Of a stretch of 5,467 nucleotides of DNA, positions 1 to 5,467 are shown piece after piece. The position numbers were made by a program, and so were the translations under genes. The notes beneath the pieces were generated by a model. The model was not told where the DNA came from. It searched no databases and saw nothing but the letters and a program-made list of their open reading frames with translations. Position 1 is the first letter of the stretch. Each line of letters opens with the position of its first letter. The DNA is from Armatimonadetes bacterium UBA5419 (GTDB lineage: Bacteria; Armatimonadota; UBA10988): positions 27,904 to 33,370 of the forward strand of contig DHNJ01000036.1 of the NCBI GenBank assembly GCA_002409445.1, in the 5' to 3' direction.

Positions 1-3000
1 ATTTACCCGATTACCCCCTCATCGCCGATGGGCGAGTTCTCCGACGAGTGGTCGGCACGGGGTCAGACCAACCTGTGGGGCGTGGTGCCCGACGTGGTGG
101 AGATGCAGAGCGAGGGCGGCGCCGCCGGTGCGGTGCATGGTGCGTTGCAGGCCGGCGCGTTGACCTGCACGTTCACCGCGAGCCAGGGTCTCTTGTTGAT
201 GATCCCCAACATGTACAAGATCGCGGGCGAGCTGAACGCGTTCGTGATGCATGTGACCGCGCGCTCGCTGGCCACCCACGCGCTGTCGATCTTCGGCGAC
301 CACAGCGACGTGATGGCCTGCCGCCAGACCGGTTTTGCGATGCTCTGCTCGAACAGTGTGCAGGAAGCGCACGACCTGGCGCTGATTGCTCACATGGCGA
401 CCCTCGAGAGCCGCATCCCCTTCCTCCACTTCTTCGACGGATTCCGCACGAGCCATGAGGTGCAGAAGATTGAGAAGCTGGTCGACGACGACCTGCGGGC
501 GCTGATCAACGAGCAGAGCATCATGGACTTCCGCGCCCGGGCCCTGACCCCGGACGCGCCGATGCTTCGCGGCAGCGCGCAGAACCCCGACGTGTTCTTC
601 CAGGCCCGCGAGTCCTGCAACCCGTTCTACAACAACTGCGCGCAGGCCGTGCGCGATGCGATGGCCAAGTTCGCCGCGCAGGTCGGCCGCGAGTACCACC
701 TCGTCGACTACGTCGGCGCGGAGGACGCCGAGCGGGTGATCATCATGATGGGCTCGGGCGCCGAGGCGGCCCACGAGACCGTCGAGCACCTGGTCGGCCA
801 GGGCGAGAAGGTCGGTCTACTCAAGATCCGCTTGTACCGGCCGTTCCCCGTCGAAGACCTGCTCGCCGCGCTGCCCTCGACGGCCACCTCGATCGCCGTG
901 CTCGACCGCACCAAGGAGCCGGGCGGCCGCGAGCCGCTCTACCTGGACGTCGTGCAGGCGCTGGCCGAAGCCGTGGGCACGGGCGCGCGCGAGGCGCTGC
1001 CGAAGATCATCGGTGGCCGCTATGGCTTGTCGAGCAAGGAGTTCACGCCGGCGATGGTCAAGGCCGTCTTTGACGAGCTGAGCAAGCCGGACGCCAAGCG
1101 CGAATTCACGGTTGGTATCATCGACGACGTGACGCACCTGAGCCTGAGCTGGGACCCGGCGTTCGACCTCGAACCCGCCGACGTCAATCGCTCGGTGTTC
1201 ATCGGCCTGGGCGCCGACGGCACGGTCGGGGCGAACAAGAACTCGATCAAGATCATCGGCGAGGACACGCCCAACTGGGCGCAGGGCTATTTCGTCTACG
1301 ACTCGAAGAAGTCGGGGGCGATGACCATCTCGCACCTGCGCTTCGGGCCGCGGCCCATCCGCAGCACCTACCTGATCAAGGAGGCGCAGTTCGTCGCCTG
1401 CCACCAGCCGGTGTTCATGATGCGCAACGACGTGCTCATGTACGCGGCGCCGGGCGGCACGTTCCTGCTCAACAGCCAGTATGGGCCTGACGAGGTGTTC
1501 GACAGCCTGCCGCTCGAGGCGCAGGAAGCGATCATCGAGAAGAAGCTCAAGTTCTACGTCATCGACGCCTACAAGGTGGCTGGTGAGACGGGCATGGGCG
1601 GGCGCATCAACACGATCATGCAGACCTGCTTCTTCGCGATCTCCGGCGTGCTGCCGCGCGACGAGGCGATCGAGCAGATCAAGGTCTCGATCAAGAAGAC
1701 CTACGGGCGCAAGGGCGATGAGATCGTCCAGGCCAACTGGGCCGCGGTGGACCAGACGCTGGCCAACCTCTACGAGGTGACCGTGCCGGCCGCGCCGACG
1801 ACCAGCCGGCGTCGCGTGCCCGTGGTCGCCGGCGAGGCGCCGGAGGAGGTCCGCTACCTGACGGGCATGATGATGGAGGGCAAGGGCGACCTGCTCCCCG
1901 TCAGCGCGTTCCGCCCGGACGGCTCGTTCCCCACGGCGACCACGCAGTACGAGAAGCGCACCATCGCGCAGAGCGTGCCGATGTGGGACCCGAAGGTCTG
2001 CATCCAGTGCAACAAGTGCACGATCGTCTGCCCGCATGCGGCCATCCGCTGCAAGGTGGTCGAGCCGGAGCAGTTGGAGGGCAAGCCCGAGACGTTCGAA
2101 ACGGTGACCTTCCGCGGCCGGGACCTGGGCGGGCTGGAGTACCGCATCCAGGTTGCGCCGGAGGATTGCACGGGCTGCACGCTGTGCGTCGCCATCTGCC
2201 CGGCCAAGGACAAGGCCAACCCGCGACACAAGGCGATCAACATGACGCCGCTGGTCGACGTGCTGGACCAGGAGCGCGAGCACTACAGCTACTTCCTGGA
2301 CCTGCCGGACATCGACCGCACGCTGGTGCCCAAGCAGGACGTCAAGTTCAGCCAGTTCTACCGCCCGCTGTTCGAGTACTCGGGCGCTTGCACCGGCTGT
2401 GGCGAGACCCCCTACATCAAGCTGATGACCCAGCTGTTCGGTGACCGCGTGGTCATCGGCAACGCGACCGGCTGCACCTCGATCTACGGCGGCAACCTGC
2501 CGACGACCCCGTATGCGACCGACCACAACGGCCGCGGCCCGGCCTGGTCGAACTCGCTGTTCGAGGACAACGCGGAGTTCGGCTTCGGCCTGCGGCTCGG
2601 CGTCGACAGCAACCAATCGCTGGCCGAGCACCTGCTCAAGCGTCTGGCGAGCCAGGTCGGAGAGGGCTTGGTCGACGAGATCCTGAGCGCCGACCAGTAC
2701 GGCGAAGCCAATGTGGCGGCCCAGCGCGAGCGGGTGGCGGCGCTGAAGGCCAAGCTGGCGGGGATCGACAACGTCGAGGCCAAGCGCCTGGCGCAACTGG
2801 CCGACTACCTCGTGCGCAAGAGCGTGTGGATCATCGGCGGCGACGGCTGGGCCTACGACATTGGCTATGGCGGCCTGGACCACGTCCTGGCCCAGGGCGG
2901 CCGCGACGTCAACATCCTGGTCCTGGACACCGAGGTCTACTCGAACACCGGCGGTCAGGCGAGCAAGTCAACGCCCATCGGCGCGTCGGCGAAGTTCGCC

Positions 3001-3513
3001 TCGAGCGGTAAGGAGAGTGGCAAGAAGGACCTGGGTCTGATGGCCATGAGCTACCGTCACGCGTACGTCGCGTCGGTGGCCTTGGGTGCGCGCGACACGC
3101 AGACGGTGCAGGCGTTCGTCGAGGCCGAGAGTTACCCCGGCCCGTCGATCATCATCGCCTACAGCCACTGCATCGCGCACGGCTACGACCTGGCCTACGG
3201 TCTGGACCAGCAGAAGCTGGCGGTCCAGTCCGGTATCTGGCCGCTCTACCGCTACGACCCGCGCCGGATCGAGGAGAACCTCCCGCCGCTGCAGCTGGAC
3301 TCGGGTGAGCCGCGGGCCAGCGTGCAGGACTACATGCGCAACGAGACGCGTTTCCGCGTGGTCGAGAAGATCGACCCCAAGCGGTTCGCCGAACTCGCCG
3401 TCGCCGCGGCCGACTTCTCGGCCCAGCGGGTCGCGCTGTACCAGCAGATGGCCAACATCATCGTCCCGTTCAGCGCCGAGGACGCGCAGCGCAACGGTGA
3501 TGACCAGTCCTAG
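1..3513 (+). CDS. nifJ: Pyruvate:ferredoxin (flavodoxin) oxidoreductase, single-chain, 5'-partial
   Basis: This cytoplasmic enzyme oxidises pyruvate with CoA to acetyl-CoA and CO2, reducing ferredoxin or flavodoxin. The reading frame is open from base 1 and begins inside the conserved YPITPSSPM motif. The true start therefore lies about 25 codons upstream, and the ATG at 28 is internal. Counting the first visible Ile as residue 1, the pyruvate/TPP-contact residues known from the Desulfovibrio africanus enzyme are present as Thr5, Glu38 and Arg88 (equivalent to Thr31, Glu64, Arg114). An EKR domain motif lies at 651-653. A two-cluster ferredoxin domain has CxxCxxCxxxCP at 667-678 and again at 723-734. 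The TPP domain holds the proximal-cluster cysteines 797, 800, 825 and 1057 and the GDGW...NTGG Mg-TPP motif at 947-985. All six catalytic and electron-transfer modules appear in the usual order with no frameshift. The 1170 visible residues end soon after the TPP domain, so the roughly 50-residue C-terminal extension of the D. africanus enzyme is absent. It is likely co-transcribed with the DHOD-like gene 29 bases downstream. Confidence 0.97.
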   Translation: MYPITPSSPMGEFSDEWSARGQTNLWGVVPDVVEMQSEGGAAGAVHGALQAGALTCTFTASQGLLLMIPNMYKIAGELNAFVMHVTARSLATHALSIFGDHSDVMACRQTGFAMLCSNSVQEAHDLALIAHMATLESRIPFLHFFDGFRTSHEVQKIEKLVDDDLRALINEQSIMDFRARALTPDAPMLRGSAQNPDVFFQARESCNPFYNNCAQAVRDAMAKFAAQVGREYHLVDYVGAEDAERVIIMMGSGAEAAHETVEHLVGQGEKVGLLKIRLYRPFPVEDLLAALPSTATSIAVLDRTKEPGGREPLYLDVVQALAEAVGTGAREALPKIIGGRYGLSSKEFTPAMVKAVFDELSKPDAKREFTVGIIDDVTHLSLSWDPAFDLEPADVNRSVFIGLGADGTVGANKNSIKIIGEDTPNWAQGYFVYDSKKSGAMTISHLRFGPRPIRSTYLIKEAQFVACHQPVFMMRNDVLMYAAPGGTFLLNSQYGPDEVFDSLPLEAQEAIIEKKLKFYVIDAYKVAGETGMGGRINTIMQTCFFAISGVLPRDEAIEQIKVSIKKTYGRKGDEIVQANWAAVDQTLANLYEVTVPAAPTTSRRRVPVVAGEAPEEVRYLTGMMMEGKGDLLPVSAFRPDGSFPTATTQYEKRTIAQSVPMWDPKVCIQCNKCTIVCPHAAIRCKVVEPEQLEGKPETFETVTFRGRDLGGLEYRIQVAPEDCTGCTLCVAICPAKDKANPRHKAINMTPLVDVLDQEREHYSYFLDLPDIDRTLVPKQDVKFSQFYRPLFEYSGACTGCGETPYIKLMTQLFGDRVVIGNATGCTSIYGGNLPTTPYATDHNGRGPAWSNSLFEDNAEFGFGLRLGVDSNQSLAEHLLKRLASQVGEGLVDEILSADQYGEANVAAQRERVAALKAKLAGIDNVEAKRLAQLADYLVRKSVWIIGGDGWAYDIGYGGLDHVLAQGGRDVNILVLDTEVYSNTGGQASKSTPIGASAKFASSGKESGKKDLGLMAMSYRHAYVASVALGARDTQTVQAFVEAESYPGPSIIIAYSHCIAHGYDLAYGLDQQKLAVQSGIWPLYRYDPRRIEENLPPLQLDSGEPRASVQDYMRNETRFRVVEKIDPKRFAELAVAAADFSAQRVALYQQMANIIVPFSAEDAQRNGDDQS

Positions 3514-3527
3514 CCGAGAGACGTAGC

Positions 3528-3533
3528 AAGGAG
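3528..3533 (+). promoter_or_regulatory. Ribosome binding site for the DHOD-like gene
   Basis: AAGGAG lies 9 bases before the ATG at 3543, a strong Shine-Dalgarno match at good spacing. It fixes this ATG as the start. It sits in the only 29 bases between the PFOR stop and the next gene. No promoter is visible there, which supports co-transcription. Confidence 0.85.
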
Positions 3534-3542
3534 TTACCTCCC

Positions 3543-4538
3543 ATGGATCTGAAGACCACGTATCTGGGTCTGGAACTGGCCCATCCGTTCATGCCCGGCG
3601 CCTCGATCATGTCCGAAGAGCTCGACACGGTCCGTGCGCTCGAGGACGCGGGTGCCAGCGCCATCGTGCTGCACTCGCTGTTCGAGGAGCAGATCCGCGC
3701 CGAACAGGGCGCCGCGCTCGACGCGGTCGAGGGTGCCGAGTATCGCAGTGCGGAGGCGATCTCGTTCTTCCCCGGCGGGCTCGACATGTTCCGCCTAGGG
3801 CCGAACGAGTACCTCGAGCACATCGCCAAGGTCAAGGCCGCGGTCGGCATCCCCGTCATCGCCTCGCTCAACGGCGCGACGAAGGGCGGCTGGCTGCACT
3901 ACGCCGAGCTGATGGAGCAGGCGGGCGCCGATGCGCTCGAGCTGAACGTCTACTACCTGGCCACCGACCTCGACAAGACGGGCCTGAGCATCCGCACCGA
4001 GACGATGGAGATGGTCACTTCGGTCAAGTCCGCGGTGAAGATCCCCGTCGCGCTGAAGCTCTCGCCGTTCTACACGAGTATGGCGAACACGGCCAAGGAG
4101 CTGGACGGGGTGAACGTTGATGGGCTCATCCTGTTCAACCGCTTCTACCAGCCCGACATCGACGTCGAGGAGCTCGAAGTGGTGCGCAGCCTGCACCTCT
4201 CGGACTCCAGCGAGCTGCTGCTCCGCTTGCGCTGGCTGGCGATCCTTTCTGGTCGCGTGCAGGCCAGCCTGGCGGTCTCCGGCGGCGTGCACACCGTGCT
4301 CGATGCGGTCAAGAGCGTCATGTGCGGCGCGCACGCGGTGCAGATGGTCTCGGCGCTGTTGAAGAACGGCCCGTCGTACCTGCGCAGCATCATCGACGGT
4401 GTCAGCGCGTGGCTCGAGGACCACGAGTACGACAGCCTGGAGCAGATGCAGGGCAGCATGAGCCTGCTCAAGGCGCCGGACCCCGACGCCTACGAGCGCG
4501 CCAACTACGCCAGCGTCCTGCGCAGCTGGCGCCGCTGA
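3543..4538 (+). CDS. Dihydroorotate dehydrogenase-like FMN TIM-barrel protein, not a canonical PyrD
   Basis: This is a 331-residue soluble protein with the alternating strand/helix pattern of the FMN-binding dihydroorotate dehydrogenase barrel. Landmarks are the N-terminal TTYLGLELAHPFMPGAS (5-21), IPVIASLNG (103-111), ALELNVYYLATD (131-142), IPVALKLSP with a flavin-type Lys172 (167-175), DGLILFNRF (193-201), the phosphate-binding-type LAVSGGVHT (243-251), and CGAHAVQMVSALLKNG (261-276). In true class 1 DHODs the fourth strand reads ELN-x-SCPN and the Cys (or Ser in class 2) is the catalytic base. Here the same site reads ELNVYYLA, so Tyr138 stands where the Cys should be and the PN is lost. 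I therefore do not call it PyrD. Proteins of this subfamily are commonly annotated beside nifJ, and the tight spacing suggests a shared operon and a redox role linked to PFOR. Its substrate is unknown, and loss of FMN binding cannot be excluded. The start is set by AAGGAG 9 bases upstream. Confidence 0.9.
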   Translation: MDLKTTYLGLELAHPFMPGASIMSEELDTVRALEDAGASAIVLHSLFEEQIRAEQGAALDAVEGAEYRSAEAISFFPGGLDMFRLGPNEYLEHIAKVKAAVGIPVIASLNGATKGGWLHYAELMEQAGADALELNVYYLATDLDKTGLSIRTETMEMVTSVKSAVKIPVALKLSPFYTSMANTAKELDGVNVDGLILFNRFYQPDIDVEELEVVRSLHLSDSSELLLRLRWLAILSGRVQASLAVSGGVHTVLDAVKSVMCGAHAVQMVSALLKNGPSYLRSIIDGVSAWLEDHEYDSLEQMQGSMSLLKAPDPDAYERANYASVLRSWRR

Positions 4539-4560
4539 CCGACAACCCACCTCTGACCCA

Positions 4561-4592
4561 CGGGCCCGCCTCCGACTCCGGGGGCGGGCCCG
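4561..4592 (+). terminator. Strong GC-rich hairpin, likely transcription end of the PFOR/DHOD-like operon
   Basis: This hairpin begins 22 bases after the DHOD-like stop codon. Arms 4561-4574 and 4579-4592 pair over 14 positions, with a single T-G wobble (4571/4582) and an ACTC loop. It is not followed by a T-run (the next bases are CGCGGCGTTGGGG), so it is not a textbook Rho-independent terminator. In a high-GC genome it may still pause or end transcription, or protect the 3' end of the mRNA. The stem and position are directly visible; the terminator role is inferred. Confidence 0.55.
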
Positions 4593-4638
4593 CGGCGTTG
4601 GGGTTGCCGGCCCGCCAGCAGAGAGTGGCGGTTTGGGG

Positions 4639-4644
4639 TACGAT
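4639..4644 (+). promoter_or_regulatory. Possible -10 promoter element for the prepilin-like gene
   Basis: TACGAT matches the TATAAT consensus at four of six positions and lies 42 bases before the start codon, which would place the transcript start near 4650. No convincing -35 hexamer is found at 16-18 bases upstream. The call rests on the weak -10 match and the position after a terminator-like hairpin. Confidence 0.25.
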
Positions 4645-4672
4645 CGGCATTAGAGGGGTAAGCCCTCGGGCC

Positions 4673-4678
4673 GAGGAG
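4673..4678 (+). promoter_or_regulatory. Ribosome binding site for the prepilin-like gene
   Basis: GAGGAG ends 7 bases before the GTG at 4686. It supports the GTG start, which also gives the expected very short basic prepilin leader. The first four bases of the site can pair with CCTC at 4664-4667 in a small hairpin (4664-4676). Confidence 0.8.
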
Positions 4679-4685
4679 ACGTATT

Positions 4686-5387
4686 GTGCGCCGCCGGCAC
4701 GGCTTCACGTTGATCGAGTTGTTGGTCGTCATCGCGATCCTCGCCATCCTGGCCGGCATCATTCTGCCGGTCTTCGCCAAAGCCCGCGACAAGGCGCGCG
4801 GCGTGCAGTGCGTGAGCAATGTGAAGCAGATCGGCCTGGCGCTGATGCAGTACTGCCAGGACCACGACGAGTGGTTCGCGCGCGCCTGGATGGGTTTCGA
4901 CGTCGGCCCGACGGTGCCCTGGACGCAGTGGAAGTGGATGGAGTCGATCGCCTCGTACGTGAAGGCGCCGGCGGTCTTCTCTTGCCCGAACGCCGGCGCG
5001 GACGGGCGCTACGTACCATGGACCGGCCACGAGTACGGCAGCTACGCGATCAACTCGGCCTACTGGGACAGCCCCGAAGGCACCTCGCCCGCCGGCGAGT
5101 TCACCCACATGGCCCGCGCCGAGGACCCGGCGGGCACAATCTGGCTGACCGACGGCATCGACAATGGCATCACCGGCGCCTTCGAGAACCAATGGCGCTC
5201 GACCGCCGAGCAGCCGGTCATCACGAACCTCGGCCGCTGGTCCGTTCTCAACAGCACCGTCGCCCGCCACACTGAACGGACCAACGTCCTGTTCATCGAC
5301 GGGCACGTCAAGGCGATGCGCCTGGAGGACCTGGTCGAGCCCAACGACTGGGGCGTGTACCGGCGGTGGACGCTGGAGGATGACTAG
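4686..5387 (+). CDS. Prepilin-type N-terminal cleavage/methylation protein with H-x9-DG motif (type II pseudopilin-like)
   Basis: This 233-residue protein has a type III (class III) signal. The short basic leader (residues 1-6, RRRHG) ends in Gly6, with cleavage expected before Phe7 by a PilD-type prepilin peptidase. The mature start FTLIE carries Glu at +5, followed by a hydrophobic helix to about residue 28 that anchors and assembles pilins. Next comes PVFAKARDKARGVQCVSN (28-45) and KQIGLALMQYCQDHDEWF (47-64), the usual conserved block of these large pilin-like families. A globular part follows with Cys100 in an SCPN motif, then His195-x9-Asp205-Gly206 and a short tail. It should sit in the inner membrane or in a secretion or pilus pseudofilament; its specific role is unknown. 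The GTG start is supported by GAGGAG upstream. No secretion-machinery genes are adjacent, so it looks like one of the scattered single copies typical of Armatimonadota and Planctomycetota-like genomes. Confidence 0.9.
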   Translation: MRRRHGFTLIELLVVIAILAILAGIILPVFAKARDKARGVQCVSNVKQIGLALMQYCQDHDEWFARAWMGFDVGPTVPWTQWKWMESIASYVKAPAVFSCPNAGADGRYVPWTGHEYGSYAINSAYWDSPEGTSPAGEFTHMARAEDPAGTIWLTDGIDNGITGAFENQWRSTAEQPVITNLGRWSVLNSTVARHTERTNVLFIDGHVKAMRLEDLVEPNDWGVYRRWTLEDD

Positions 5388-5402
5388 AGCCCGCCGGGGA
5401 CC

Positions 5403-5420
5403 GCGGACACTCCTGTCCGC
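5403..5420 (+). terminator. Perfect 7-bp hairpin after the prepilin-like gene
   Basis: GCGGACA (5403-5409) and TGTCCGC (5414-5420) are exact inverse complements around a CTCC loop, starting 15 bases after the stop codon. There is no T-run after it. It could help end transcription of the prepilin gene, or be a copy of a dispersed palindromic repeat. The two roles are not exclusive. Confidence 0.45.
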
Positions 5421-5428
5421 AGCCGAAC

Positions 5429-5457
5429 GCGTCGGCGCTAGCAAGTAGCGCCGGCGC
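5429..5457 (+). terminator. 12-bp GC-rich hairpin, second of a tandem pair
   Basis: Arms 5429-5440 and 5446-5457 pair over 12 positions with one T-G wobble (5432/5454) and a GCAAG loop, only 8 bases after the previous hairpin. The sequence to the window end is GC-rich with no T-run. A terminator or mRNA 3'-end structure is inferred from the position; a repeat unit is also possible. The window ends 10 bases later, so the downstream context is unknown. Confidence 0.45.
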
Positions 5458-5467
5458 CCTCGCCGGC

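Larger units (their letters stand above)
4539..4685 (+). other. Intergenic region between DHOD-like and prepilin genes
   Basis: This 147-base stretch has no credible gene. In order it contains the hairpin at 4561-4592, a second copy of GGCCCGCC (4609-4616, matching 4563-4570), and a small 6-bp stem (CCGCCA 4612-4617 with TGGCGG 4626-4631) followed by TTT. After these come a possible -10 element at 4639-4644, a short hairpin at 4653-4667, and the ribosome binding site of the prepilin gene. The arrangement fits the end of one transcription unit and the start of another. Confidence 0.7.

Noticed and set aside
28..30. ATG as the start of PFOR
   Set aside because: The frame is open upstream to base 1 and encodes IYPITPSSP, the conserved N-terminal TPP/pyruvate motif, so this Met is internal.
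817..2883. A 688-codon open frame on the - strand across the PFOR gene, and other long antisense frames such as 3795-4550 and 4650-5444
   Set aside because: They lie opposite genes with clear motif content. High G+C third positions remove stop codons in the complementary frames. The translations are Arg/Ala/His/Val-rich with no recognisable domain.
1..3513. NifJ as evidence of nitrogen fixation
   Set aside because: PFOR of this type is widespread in anaerobic metabolism, and no nif genes are in the window.
3543..4538. Annotation as pyrD (pyrimidine biosynthesis)
   Set aside because: The catalytic Cys/Ser of the SCPN-type motif is replaced by Tyr138 with the following PN also absent, and the gene neighbour is PFOR, not pyrimidine genes.
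4322..5275. A + strand open frame spanning the end of the DHOD-like gene, the spacer and most of the prepilin gene
   Set aside because: It overlaps two well-supported genes in another frame, runs through the intergenic hairpin, and its translation is low-complexity Arg/Gly/Pro-rich without motifs.
1..5467. A novel defence, mobile or CRISPR-type system
   Set aside because: No spaced direct repeats, transposase, integrase, nuclease, reverse transcriptase or toxin-antitoxin coding was found. All substantial coding capacity is explained by the three genes described.

Overview
The window is GC-rich coding DNA (roughly two-thirds G+C by eye, codon third positions almost all G or C) with three genes, all on the + strand. 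It looks like a chromosomal segment from an uncultured or little-studied bacterium. The best taxonomic hint is the third gene. Its type IV pilin-like N-terminus, followed by a motif of the form PVFAKARDKAR...C.SN.KQIGLALMQY.QD.DE and a late H-x9-D-G motif, is the kind of protein found in many copies in Armatimonadota, and also in Planctomycetota, Verrucomicrobiota and Lentisphaerota. Armatimonadota is my first guess. It rests on remembered family patterns, not on a search.

Layout. (1) Positions 1-3513 hold a pyruvate:ferredoxin/flavodoxin oxidoreductase (PFOR, NifJ type) that lacks only about its first 25 codons because the window begins inside the gene. (2) After a 29-base gap with a good ribosome binding site, 3543-4538 encodes a 331-residue FMN-type TIM-barrel protein of the dihydroorotate dehydrogenase-like family. 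It lacks the catalytic Cys motif of true dihydroorotate dehydrogenases. (3) Positions 4539-4685 are noncoding, with a strong GC-rich hairpin just after the stop codon and then candidate promoter and translation signals for the next gene. (4) Positions 4686-5387 encode a 233-residue prepilin-like protein. (5) Positions 5388-5467 are noncoding and hold two consecutive strong hairpins; the window ends there.

How the genes fit together. PFOR and the DHOD-like gene are almost certainly one transcription unit. PFOR performs CoA-dependent oxidative decarboxylation of pyruvate to acetyl-CoA and CO2 and passes low-potential electrons through three [4Fe-4S] clusters to ferredoxin or flavodoxin, or runs in reverse. 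This points to an anaerobic or microaerobic pathway. The DHOD-like partner is a plausible flavoprotein in the same redox economy, but its reaction is unknown. The pilin-like gene is separated by hairpins and its own start signals and appears functionally unrelated.

I found no RNA genes, CRISPR array, insertion sequence, prophage or defence system. The window is mostly ordinary. The points worth a second look are the DHOD-like protein with a replaced active site, the alternative hairpins around the pilin ribosome binding site, and the paired palindromes at the 3' end.
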